A stretch of 12,903 nt of DNA. Origin: 1-14-0-20-39-34 sp043800545. GTDB taxonomy: Bacteria; Patescibacteriota; Patescibacteriia; Magasanikbacterales; UBA922. Each line of letters opens with the position of its first letter. The first letter of the stretch is position 1. Positions 1 to 6,371 of this stretch are shown piece by piece. The stretch is from assembly GCA_043800545.1 (NCBI GenBank), contig JAZDMW010000050.1, forward strand, positions 1-12,903, in the 5' to 3' direction. A program made the position numbers and the translations under genes. The notes beneath the pieces were generated by a model. It had not been told where the DNA came from. It did no database searches and saw only the letters and a list, made by a program, of their open reading frames with translations.

Positions 1-1583
1 ATAACAGCGAGTTTTTTTGTTTTATATTGTTTTGCAATTTTTTCTGCTTCTGCCATCAGTCTTTTTCCATATCCTTTATGTTGTGATGCTTTGGTATTTG
101 TTTTTCCAATTTCTACCAAGGTGCCATACACATGGAGTTCACGAACAAAAGCGCAGTCTTTTATTTCTGGAATCAATTCTAAAAGTTTTGTATTTGTTTT
201 TTCTGTTGGAATGCGGAGGCGGAGGAATCCGAAGACAGCAATTCTTTTTGGGTCTTCAAAAGTAATAAAAAATTCTTTTCCTCCAAGTGTATCATATTCA
301 TCCACAAAAATTTGTGGGAGAGTATCTTCTGGAATATTTTCTTTTTGACGAGAAATTTCTCTACAACGAAGACAGACACATGTTTTATTCGGTTTTTTCA
401 TTTCCTTGTGCAGTTCTTCTCTCAGATTGGTAATTGCATTTCCTGCTTGTATATCTGGTTCTGGAATATCTCGGATGAGTCGGGAGATTCTGCAATAGCG
501 TGGTGTTGCTAATTTCATTTGAAGGAGTGCTTCAAATAATTGCTTGTCACCATAGGGTTTAAATTTTCCTTCAAGAAACCATTGATACAGTTCAGAGGAT
601 TTAATAACCGTATTTGGATAAATTTTTACCATGTCAGGTTTGAATCCAGGATCGGAAAAAAGCATTTTATACATTTCTACATCATGTTCTGGAGTTGTCC
701 CAGGAAGGTCAGGCATAAAATGGAGATCCACTTTGAATCCTGCTTCACGAAGGAGGTACATGGCATCTTTAAATTGTTGTACAGTATGACCGCGTTTAAT
801 AAGCTGAAGAATACTATCGTCAGGTGCTTGGAGTCCAAGTTCAATACGCGTACAACCAAGAAGCCTCATGTGGTAAATAGAGTTTGGGGTAATGGCATCT
901 GGTCGTGTTTCCAAAGTCAGGCCAATAATTCTATGATGTGCAGATTCATTATATTTTTGTTCTTTCATGAGTTCTTTTTGTAAATCTTCAACTGTTTTGT
1001 CTTTCCATTCTTTTTCTTCCATTGGACCAATTGGTTTTCTTCGTTTGAGGTCATTGCAAGCTTTAAATGACTCAAGGATAAACCAGTATTGGTATTTGAG
1101 AGGATAGGCATTCCAAGTCCCTCCTTTAATAATAAATTCTACCTTATCTGTCTCATGACCATTTGCTTGAAGCATTTGGATACGGCGAATCATCTGTTCA
1201 TATGGATCAAAACAAAGACGGAGAGCTCGTGCTGCAGCTGGTTCGTTTTCCATATAGCTTTTTGGCATTCTGGCTTCTGTTGGGCAATACACACATTGTC
1301 CGGGACAGGCATACGGTTTTACAAGGGAGGTAATAACAGAAATACCAGAAGTTGAACGAATATCTGCTTTTCTGAGCAGAATTTCTACTTGTTTATTTTT
1401 TTCTACCTTGCCTTTTTTGAGCAAATTTTGGTATACTTGAAACAGAAGAGGATTGGAAGGTTGTGAAATTCTCATTTTACTGCAAGTACGCAAACGAATT
1501 CGATTGAGTTCTTTCTTGCTCTTCGGTGATTGTGAGAATATCTCGGTCACAACATTCTGGAGTTGTTCATCTGTATATTTCAT
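1..1583 (-). CDS. elp3: Elp3-family radical SAM/GNAT tRNA U34 modification enzyme (C-terminus cut by window edge)
   Basis: The minus-strand frame is open from ATG at 1583 to the window edge (527 codons, no stop). Elp3 enzymes use S-adenosylmethionine and acetyl-CoA to put a carboxymethyl-type group on C5 of the wobble uridine of tRNA. Visible here: the lead-in KPYACPGQCVYCP with the 4Fe-4S cysteines C93, C97 and C100; the family blocks FDPYEQ (125-130) and DKVEFIIKGGTWNAYP (146-161); LGCTRIELG (242-250) and KRGHT (263-267); a zinc-binding CVCLRCRE segment (402-409); and a C-terminal acetyltransferase domain with FVRELHVYG (479-487) and the acetyl-CoA loop QHKGYGKRLM (501-510). Perhaps 10-20 residues are missing beyond the edge. 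The start is 18 bp from the start of a divergent methyltransferase gene that resembles the next enzyme of the eukaryotic pathway. No clear ribosome binding site is seen. The family is certain; the exact product on tRNA is inferred. Confidence 0.95.
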   Translation of the reverse strand, partial: MKYTDEQLQNVVTEIFSQSPKSKKELNRIRLRTCSKMRISQPSNPLLFQVYQNLLKKGKVEKNKQVEILLRKADIRSTSGISVITSLVKPYACPGQCVYCPTEARMPKSYMENEPAAARALRLCFDPYEQMIRRIQMLQANGHETDKVEFIIKGGTWNAYPLKYQYWFILESFKACNDLKRRKPIGPMEEKEWKDKTVEDLQKELMKEQKYNESAHHRIIGLTLETRPDAITPNSIYHMRLLGCTRIELGLQAPDDSILQLIKRGHTVQQFKDAMYLLREAGFKVDLHFMPDLPGTTPEHDVEMYKMLFSDPGFKPDMVKIYPNTVIKSSELYQWFLEGKFKPYGDKQLFEALLQMKLATPRYCRISRLIRDIPEPDIQAGNAITNLREELHKEMKKPNKTCVCLRCREISRQKENIPEDTLPQIFVDEYDTLGGKEFFITFEDPKRIAVFGFLRLRIPTEKTNTKLLELIPEIKDCAFVRELHVYGTLVEIGKTNTKASQHKGYGKRLMAEAEKIAKQYKTKKLAV

Positions 1584-1592
1584 ATATGTAAT
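1563..1592 (+). promoter_or_regulatory. Possible promoter of the methyltransferase-HD operon
   Basis: TTGTTC (1563-1568) and TGTAAT (1587-1592) are 18 bp apart, giving a weak sigma-70-like match whose transcript would start only a few bases before ATG 1602. It would overlap the first codons of elp3. With just 18 bp between the two start codons, at least one promoter must lie inside the other gene. The match is weak and AT-rich sequence makes chance hits common. Confidence 0.2.
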
Positions 1593-1601
1593 TTTAGGGA
1601 T

Positions 1602-2297
1602 ATGACTATTTCCGAGTCCCAGGCAAAACAATTAATGAGTCGTAATAAAAAGGTGTATGATAAGATTGCAAATCAGTTTTCTGATACCCGAAGATATTTA
1701 TGGGACGATCTCAAACCTTTAGCAAAGTATACCAAAGATGGAAACAAAGTCCTAGACGTAGCCTGCGGGAATGGTAGATTATACCAGCTTTTTGAAAAAA
1801 AGCAAGTACAGTATACAGGAATAGACTATAGCGGGAATCTGATACAAAAGGCAAGAAAAGAATACCCAAAGGCAAAATTTTATGTGAGGAACATGATAAA
1901 ACTCAATCTTCCTCAATCTTCATTTCATACCCTCTATTGTATTGCAGCATTTCAGCATCTTCCAACTCCGCTTATTCGTCTTGATACATTAAAACAAATG
2001 CATGAACTTCTCAAACGTGGGGGAACCCTCGTCTTTTTAAATTGGAATTTGCATTCTGAGTGGTCAGACAAAAAATACAAAAAGTTTCTTTTTGAGAATT
2101 CAGATTTTATGATTCCCTGGAGAGATGGTGATGGACAACTTATTGGAGAGCGGTATTATCACGGATTTACACTGAGAGAATTGAAAGACCTTTTAGAAGA
2201 AGCAGGATTCAAAGACATTCGTCAGTGGTATACAAAAAAAGGAAAAAGGAGTAATAAAAAAGAAGGGGAGAATATAATTACGATTGCAAAAAAATAG
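1602..2297 (+). CDS. Trm9/ALKBH8-like class I SAM-dependent methyltransferase, probable tRNA wobble-uridine enzyme
   Basis: This 231-residue Rossmann-fold methyltransferase shows the SAM-binding motif VLDVACGNGRL (50-60), the acidic end of strand 2 in YTGIDYS (71-77), and the later GGTLVFLNW (140-148). Several details recall the Trm9/ALKBH8 group, which esterifies cm5U34 to mcm5U34 in tRNA: the N-terminal YDKIANQFSDTR (19-30), IPW (171-173) and RYYHGFTLREL (184-194, compare RYYHxF in Trm9). The divergent neighbour is Elp3, which makes the cm5U precursor, so context and motifs agree. A longer frame begins at TTG 1563 but would overlap elp3. ATG 1602 has a modest AGGG upstream and keeps the conserved N-terminus. 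The HD-domain gene follows after one base, so the two are probably co-transcribed. It could still be another small-molecule or RNA methyltransferase; no Trm112-type partner is encoded next to it. Confidence 0.85.
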   Translation: MTISESQAKQLMSRNKKVYDKIANQFSDTRRYLWDDLKPLAKYTKDGNKVLDVACGNGRLYQLFEKKQVQYTGIDYSGNLIQKARKEYPKAKFYVRNMIKLNLPQSSFHTLYCIAAFQHLPTPLIRLDTLKQMHELLKRGGTLVFLNWNLHSEWSDKKYKKFLFENSDFMIPWRDGDGQLIGERYYHGFTLRELKDLLEEAGFKDIRQWYTKKGKRSNKKEGENIITIAKK

Positions 2298-2298
2298 T

Positions 2299-3279
2299 AT
2301 GAGAATTTCAAGTCGTGTGTATGGAGATTTTGATGTTACAGAGCCAGTTATTCAGGAAATTATCCAATCACCGGCAATACAAAGATTGAAGGGAATTGAT
2401 CAGGCTGGATATATAGAGCCCTATTTCCCTGGGACGAAACAAACGAGATATGAGCATTCTATAGGATGCTATATTTTATTACATAAGTATGGTGCCTCAC
2501 GAGAAGAACAAATTGCAGGGCTTATACATGATGTATCACATACGGTTTTTTCTCACTGTAGTGATTATATTTTTAAAGAAGGAAATCCAAGCAAACATAC
2601 ATATCAAGATGATATATTTAGGTCATATGTGATGAGTACCAATATCCCAGACATTTTAGAAAAATATGGATATGATGTAAATTATATTTTGGACGAACAC
2701 AATTTTCCATTGCAGGAAAGAGAATTGCCAGATTTGTGTGGTGATAGAATAGATTACTTTTTATTAACACTCGTTGAATACAAAGATAAAACGCAGGAAG
2801 AGGTTTTGGATATACTTTCACATTTGCATGTTATTGATGGAGATTGGGTATTTGATGATATTAATGTTTGTCATGAATATGCGAAGTTATTTTTTCATGC
2901 AAATAAGTTTTATTATTCTGGCATACCGACAGCACTCATGTTTCATACAGTAAGTAGCTATATAAAATATGCTTTTGAAAAGGGATATATACAGAAAGAA
3001 GACTTTTTTACGACAGATGAAGAGGTATTAAAAAAAATACAACCATTTCATAAAAGCGATGAAAAACTTGCTCATTTATTTGATCAGATGAATGGAAATT
3101 TGGAATATACAGAGGATAGAGAAAATTATAATGTAGAGATGATATGTAAATCGAGAATAGTTGACCCTTATGTACTTGTAGATAATAAAGAAGTTAGACT
3201 TTCTAAAATGGTTCCTGAGTGGAAAGAGGTATTGGAAACAGAAAATAAACCTAAAAAGCATTATTTGAGGGTTGAGTAA
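2299..3279 (+). CDS. HD-domain phosphohydrolase (dGTPase/YdhJ-like)
   Basis: A 326-residue protein of the HD metal-dependent phosphohydrolase superfamily. Metal-binding residues are visible in order: H53 in TRYEHSIG (49-56), H77-D78 in AGLIHDVSHTVFSH (73-86), and D152 in GDRIDYF (148-154). The opening, with VYGDF, a run to IQRLKGIDQAG (28-37) and then TRYEHS, is the usual layout of dGTP triphosphohydrolase-like and related HD proteins that cleave phosphate from nucleotides. The substrate cannot be told from the sequence. ATG 2299 follows the methyltransferase stop (TAG at 2295-2297) by one base, suggesting translational coupling; an upstream TTG at 2284 would overlap that gene and is less likely. 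No terminator is seen before the promoter of the next gene. Whether it serves the tRNA modification genes or only shares their transcript is open. Confidence 0.88.
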   Translation: MRISSRVYGDFDVTEPVIQEIIQSPAIQRLKGIDQAGYIEPYFPGTKQTRYEHSIGCYILLHKYGASREEQIAGLIHDVSHTVFSHCSDYIFKEGNPSKHTYQDDIFRSYVMSTNIPDILEKYGYDVNYILDEHNFPLQERELPDLCGDRIDYFLLTLVEYKDKTQEEVLDILSHLHVIDGDWVFDDINVCHEYAKLFFHANKFYYSGIPTALMFHTVSSYIKYAFEKGYIQKEDFFTTDEEVLKKIQPFHKSDEKLAHLFDQMNGNLEYTEDRENYNVEMICKSRIVDPYVLVDNKEVRLSKMVPEWKEVLETENKPKKHYLRVE

Positions 3280-3296
3280 GAATAATAGTACCCCCG

Positions 3297-3324
3297 TTAT
3301 TTTTTCCTTAAAATTTGCTATACT
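3297..3324 (+). promoter_or_regulatory. Sigma-70-like promoter with extended -10 for the repeat protein gene
   Basis: The -10 box TATACT (3319-3324) is preceded by TGC, an extended -10 (TTTGCTATACT). The -35 candidate TTATTT (3297-3302) is weak and 16 bp upstream. Transcription would start near 3331, about 24 bases before ATG 3355. The same TGCTATACT core occurs in the mraY promoter. Confidence 0.6.
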
Positions 3325-3354
3325 AAACCTATCACAAAATAATAAAATAAAAGT

Positions 3355-5241
3355 ATGGAAACAAGTCACGAAGGAGCAAAAGTTCTCCATGAAAGAGACG
3401 GAAAATTACATACCACAGGCCCAGTGGAACATACAAGAGGTCAGAGGATTCAAAGAGGAGAGAAAGCTCCAAATGAACCAGTAAATAAAATAGACAACTG
3501 GATGAAAGTATTAGAAAGAACCCATGGACACAGAGAAGAACCAGAAGTCATGGAAAGAATAAAAGATTGGTACCATAAACAATATGTAATAAAAGAAGAA
3601 GATATACCCCAAAGCTACTGGAACTCCCAAGCAAGAATCATGATCGAACGAGGACAAGGAGGAGATCTTCAAAATGTGGGAATCAGAGAAGAAATAATAA
3701 CAGATGAAGACGGGAAAGAAAAGAAAGATTACCTCTTTCCCAAATCCATGAAAGAACAACAAGCAGAAGTCCTCATCAGTGATCAAGAATCAACCATGGA
3801 CGCATGGCTCAATTATTTTACATCCCCAGATGCAGATAGCTACCCAATGTGGGCAAAATATTGGGCATTCACGGGAATGACCAAATTATCCACATACGAT
3901 AAAGAAAAGAAAGAATTTGGGAGAAGAACAAAAAATACGGTATCCCCATTTCCAGATCTCAATCGTGAAGCCCTTGCCTACATTGTTGACGCCTTCACAA
4001 AGAAAATGAAGAATGAACAAATACCAGAAGATCTCGCAAATGAAGAACTCCAAAAACTCCTCCAAAAAGCAGACTTCGGGAAAATATACGCATATATCAT
4101 AGAGAAAATAACCCCTACCGAAGAAAATGAACTGCAAACAACAACCGGAGAATGGAAGAAATATACAAAAGGAAGTGATCATATGCCCCTCACCCAATCC
4201 CTCCAAGGCCGCGCAACCGGATGGTGTACAGCAGGAGAAACAACCGCCCAAGCTCAACTCCAAAAAGGAGATTTTTATGTTTATTATTCCCATGATAAAA
4301 CCGGACAAGCAAATATACCAAGAGTCGCTATCCGTATGGAAGAAAATAACATAGCAGAAGTCAGAGGAATCGCACAAGATCAGAACCTTGATCCCTTTAT
4401 CGCTGATGTTGCAAAAGAAAAACTCAGAGAATTTCCAGATGGACCAAAGTACGAAAAGAAAGCAGAAGATATGGAACGATTAAAAGAAATCGCAAGAAAA
4501 CATGAACAAAAAAAAGACCTTACGAAAGAAGAAATAAAGTTTCTTTATGAAATAGATTCACCAATCGAAGGATTTGGATATTCTAAAGATCCAAGAATCC
4601 TAGAGATACTTTTTGAAAGATACCTAATACAAGATCTTACCTTTGCTCTTGATATCTCGGAAGAAGAGATCAGTACAACAAAAGACGAGGCATTAGAAGG
4701 TGGAAAGAAGTTTCATCTGGGGAATCTTGATTTACGAGAATTGAAAACATCAGAAGGATTGCGACTTCCAGAGATAGTCAATGGGAATATTGAATTACAA
4801 AGTCTCACGAGTGCAGAGGGTTTGCAACTTCCTAAAATCGTCAATATGTCTCTTAATTTATCTAGTCTCACGAGTGCAAAGGGTTTGCAACTTCCAGAGA
4901 CAGTCAATGGGTCTCTTAATTTATCTAGTCTCACGAGTGCAAAGGGTTTACAACTTCCAGAGATAGTCAATGGGAATCTTGATTTATGTGATCTCACAAG
5001 TGCAGAGGGTTTACAACTTCCAGAGACAGTCGGTGGACGTCTTAATTTATGTGGTCTCACAAGTGCAAAGGGTTTACAACTTCCAGAGACAGTCAATTGG
5101 AATATTGATTTATCTGGTCTCAGGACTGCAGAAGGTTTGCAACTTCCAGAAAAAGTAGCTGAAAATATCTCTCTGGGTTTTTTGAGTGGAAATATAAAAC
5201 AGGCTTTGAGAGAAAAATATCCTCATTTATCAATAAAATAA
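3355..5241 (+). CDS. Large protein of unknown function with a GWC-motif domain and C-terminal 21-residue leucine-rich-like repeats
   Basis: A 628-residue protein with no signal peptide or membrane segment, so probably cytoplasmic. The first 270 residues are charged and helical. A central block contains GRATGWCTAGE (285-295), then a tyrosine-rich strand GDFYVYYSHD and IPRVAIRMEENNIAEVRGIA. The GWC and following aromatic strand are faintly like PcfJ-type domains of mobile elements, a loose comparison only. From residue 463 the C-terminus holds seven copies of a 21-residue unit of the form LTSAxGLQLPxxVNGxLxLxx, which should fold as a leucine-rich-repeat or beta-solenoid surface and suggests a binding role. 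I recall similar architecture in proteins from Patescibacteria, but no function is known to me. The gene has its own promoter, no evident Shine-Dalgarno site, and ends inside a palindromic terminator shared with the convergent PLP gene. Confidence 0.9.
   Translation: METSHEGAKVLHERDGKLHTTGPVEHTRGQRIQRGEKAPNEPVNKIDNWMKVLERTHGHREEPEVMERIKDWYHKQYVIKEEDIPQSYWNSQARIMIERGQGGDLQNVGIREEIITDEDGKEKKDYLFPKSMKEQQAEVLISDQESTMDAWLNYFTSPDADSYPMWAKYWAFTGMTKLSTYDKEKKEFGRRTKNTVSPFPDLNREALAYIVDAFTKKMKNEQIPEDLANEELQKLLQKADFGKIYAYIIEKITPTEENELQTTTGEWKKYTKGSDHMPLTQSLQGRATGWCTAGETTAQAQLQKGDFYVYYSHDKTGQANIPRVAIRMEENNIAEVRGIAQDQNLDPFIADVAKEKLREFPDGPKYEKKAEDMERLKEIARKHEQKKDLTKEEIKFLYEIDSPIEGFGYSKDPRILEILFERYLIQDLTFALDISEEEISTTKDEALEGGKKFHLGNLDLRELKTSEGLRLPEIVNGNIELQSLTSAEGLQLPKIVNMSLNLSSLTSAKGLQLPETVNGSLNLSSLTSAKGLQLPEIVNGNLDLCDLTSAEGLQLPETVGGRLNLCGLTSAKGLQLPETVNWNIDLSGLRTAEGLQLPEKVAENISLGFLSGNIKQALREKYPHLSIK
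4741..5181 (+). repeat. Seven in-frame tandem 63-bp repeats
   Basis: Units start at 4741, 4804, 4867, 4930, 4993, 5056 and 5119, each exactly 63 bp (21 codons). Units 2 to 6 are nearly identical around the core AAGGGTTTGCAACTTCCAGA; the first and last are more diverged. The exact codon phase shows protein-level repeats that still expand and contract by recombination or slippage. Confidence 0.95.
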
Positions 5242-5263
5242 CGGCTTAAGCCGTTATTTTATT
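5232..5263. terminator. Perfect 32-bp palindrome, bidirectional terminator containing both stop codons
   Basis: The two 16-bp arms are exact complements, centred between 5247 and 5248 (core GGCTTAAGCC). The flanking A-run and T-run give a U-tract after the stem on both strands. The plus-strand stop TAA (5239-5241) and the minus-strand stop (5259-5261) both lie in the stem. It would end transcription of both convergent genes. Confidence 0.9.
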
Positions 5264-6128
5264 TCCCTGTCATAATACATACCACTGATCCATCAAATGT
5301 TTTTCCTTTTTGGAGTGCTTTTTGTAGTCCTGCAAAGGAAAGTGCACTGTTTGGTGAAATAGATTCATTTGTTTCTTCTAGTATTTGTTTTTGAGCTTCT
5401 TCAATTTGGTTATCATTTACTACCCAGCCAGATCCATGTGATTCTGCAATTTTTTCTACGAGGTCTTTTTTCCTGTGTGCAACGAGATCAACAATAGCCA
5501 TAGCACAGGATTCTTCTGTTGGAGTAAAGTCAGTATCCAATTCTCCGGCAATTGGATGACATTTTGTTGTTTGTACAATATGTATTTGTATATTTTTTCC
5601 AAGTTTTGTGGCAAGTGCTTCTGCTGTTGTTCCTGAGGATGTTGGAATAAATACGGCTTGGAGATTTGGTATTTCTAAAAGTTCTTCTGCAAGACTCTCA
5701 TAACCAAGAAGAGCAATATCATCAGTGGATTGTCGGAGATTTTTTGCGATTCCTTCTTTTTCCATTTGGAATGCACTTTGTTTTGGTCGTTCTGTTTGCT
5801 CAAGTGTAATATGAGTGTCTAAGAGTTTTTTGAGAACACTTAATTTTTCTTCAGGAATATTGTTTCCAACAAAAATATGGAGAGATATTTTTTCTGCTTC
5901 ATCTTTCTGATTGTTTTCTTTGACAAAGAGAGCTCCTGCAAGTGCAGCATTGCCAGATGAAGAAATGCAAAAATGGGTTTGGCCTTGTTTTTTGTAAAAT
6001 TCTATCATTTTTGGTATGGAACGCCCTTTGTGTGAGCCATATCGGTGCATATCCTCACGCTTGAAATACAAAGCAGGGATATTTAATATCTTTGCGAGTT
6101 TTTCTTGTGACTGTTGTAGAGTTTCCAT
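5259..6128 (-). CDS. Fold-type II PLP-dependent enzyme, threonine synthase/dehydratase-like
   Basis: A 289-residue member of the tryptophan synthase beta-like PLP superfamily. The PLP-binding lysine is K34 in FKREDMHRYGSHKGR (22-36). The substrate/cofactor asparagine loop is SSSGNAALAG (56-65). The phosphate-binding loop appears as PTSSGTTAEA (162-171), with serines where many relatives have glycines. The C-terminus SVVCIMTGK matches the usual last strand (VxCxxTG). This layout fits threonine synthase or threonine dehydratase-like enzymes, but 289 residues is short: the N-terminal extension of true threonine synthases and any regulatory domain are absent. No other amino-acid pathway genes are adjacent, so the substrate is unknown. 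It is divergent from the small zinc-ribbon gene across 49 bp and converges on the repeat-protein gene. Confidence 0.85.
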   Translation of the reverse strand: METLQQSQEKLAKILNIPALYFKREDMHRYGSHKGRSIPKMIEFYKKQGQTHFCISSSGNAALAGALFVKENNQKDEAEKISLHIFVGNNIPEEKLSVLKKLLDTHITLEQTERPKQSAFQMEKEGIAKNLRQSTDDIALLGYESLAEELLEIPNLQAVFIPTSSGTTAEALATKLGKNIQIHIVQTTKCHPIAGELDTDFTPTEESCAMAIVDLVAHRKKDLVEKIAESHGSGWVVNDNQIEEAQKQILEETNESISPNSALSFAGLQKALQKGKTFDGSVVCIMTGK

Positions 6129-6177
6129 ATTTGTGATATATTACCTCTATGAAGCTTTAGTTTTAACGTAAATATGT

Positions 6178-6357
6178 ATGAAAAATATTATTTGTCCAGA
6201 GTGTAAAAATGAAGTAGATTTAGGGGATATGACGAATTTAGAGGAGAATCAAGTCTTTGAATGTAACTCTTGTGGAATTAATCTTATGGTTACGGGTGTG
6301 ACTGACGAGGGCGGGGAAGAAGTTCCAAAAGTAGAAATTGTGGAAGAAGGGAAATAA
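6178..6357 (+). CDS. LysW-like small zinc-ribbon protein
   Basis: A 59-residue acidic protein with two cysteine pairs, CPEC (6-9) and CNSCG (29-33), and a short acidic tail, ending VEIVEEGK. The spacing and overall shape resemble LysW, the amino-group carrier protein of lysine/arginine biosynthesis. True LysW ends in EDWGE, whose last glutamate carries the substrate; here the tail ends in EEGK, so a carrier role is doubtful and a structural zinc ribbon is more likely. It lies between a PLP enzyme (divergent) and the Mur ligase (convergent). The stops of this gene and the Mur ligase abut (TAA then TTA, 6355-6360) inside a hairpin loop. Start ATG 6178 is chosen because the ATG at 6174 leads to a stop after ten codons. 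No Shine-Dalgarno site is seen. Confidence 0.8.
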   Translation: MKNIICPECKNEVDLGDMTNLEENQVFECNSCGINLMVTGVTDEGGEEVPKVEIVEEGK

Positions 6358-6371
6358 TTACCCTTCTTTTT
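6344..6371. terminator. Hairpin terminator between convergent genes with both stops in the loop
   Basis: AAGAAGGG (6344-6351) pairs with CCCTTCTT (6361-6368). The 9-base loop AAATAATTA holds both the plus-strand TAA and the minus-strand stop. A T-tract (6367-6371) follows on the plus strand. On the minus strand the T-tract is poor, so termination there may be weaker. Confidence 0.65.

Noticed and set aside
540..983. Plus-strand 147-codon frame opposite elp3
   Set aside because: Shadow of the Elp3 coding frame, with no family resemblance and no start signals.
4713..5096. Minus-strand frame with repeated SGSCKPFALVR units
   Set aside because: Exact reverse shadow of the 63-bp repeats of the plus-strand gene; no start signals.
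4741..5181. CRISPR-like regular repeat spacing
   Set aside because: Repeats are head-to-tail without unique spacers, and each is exactly 21 codons in frame within a protein gene.
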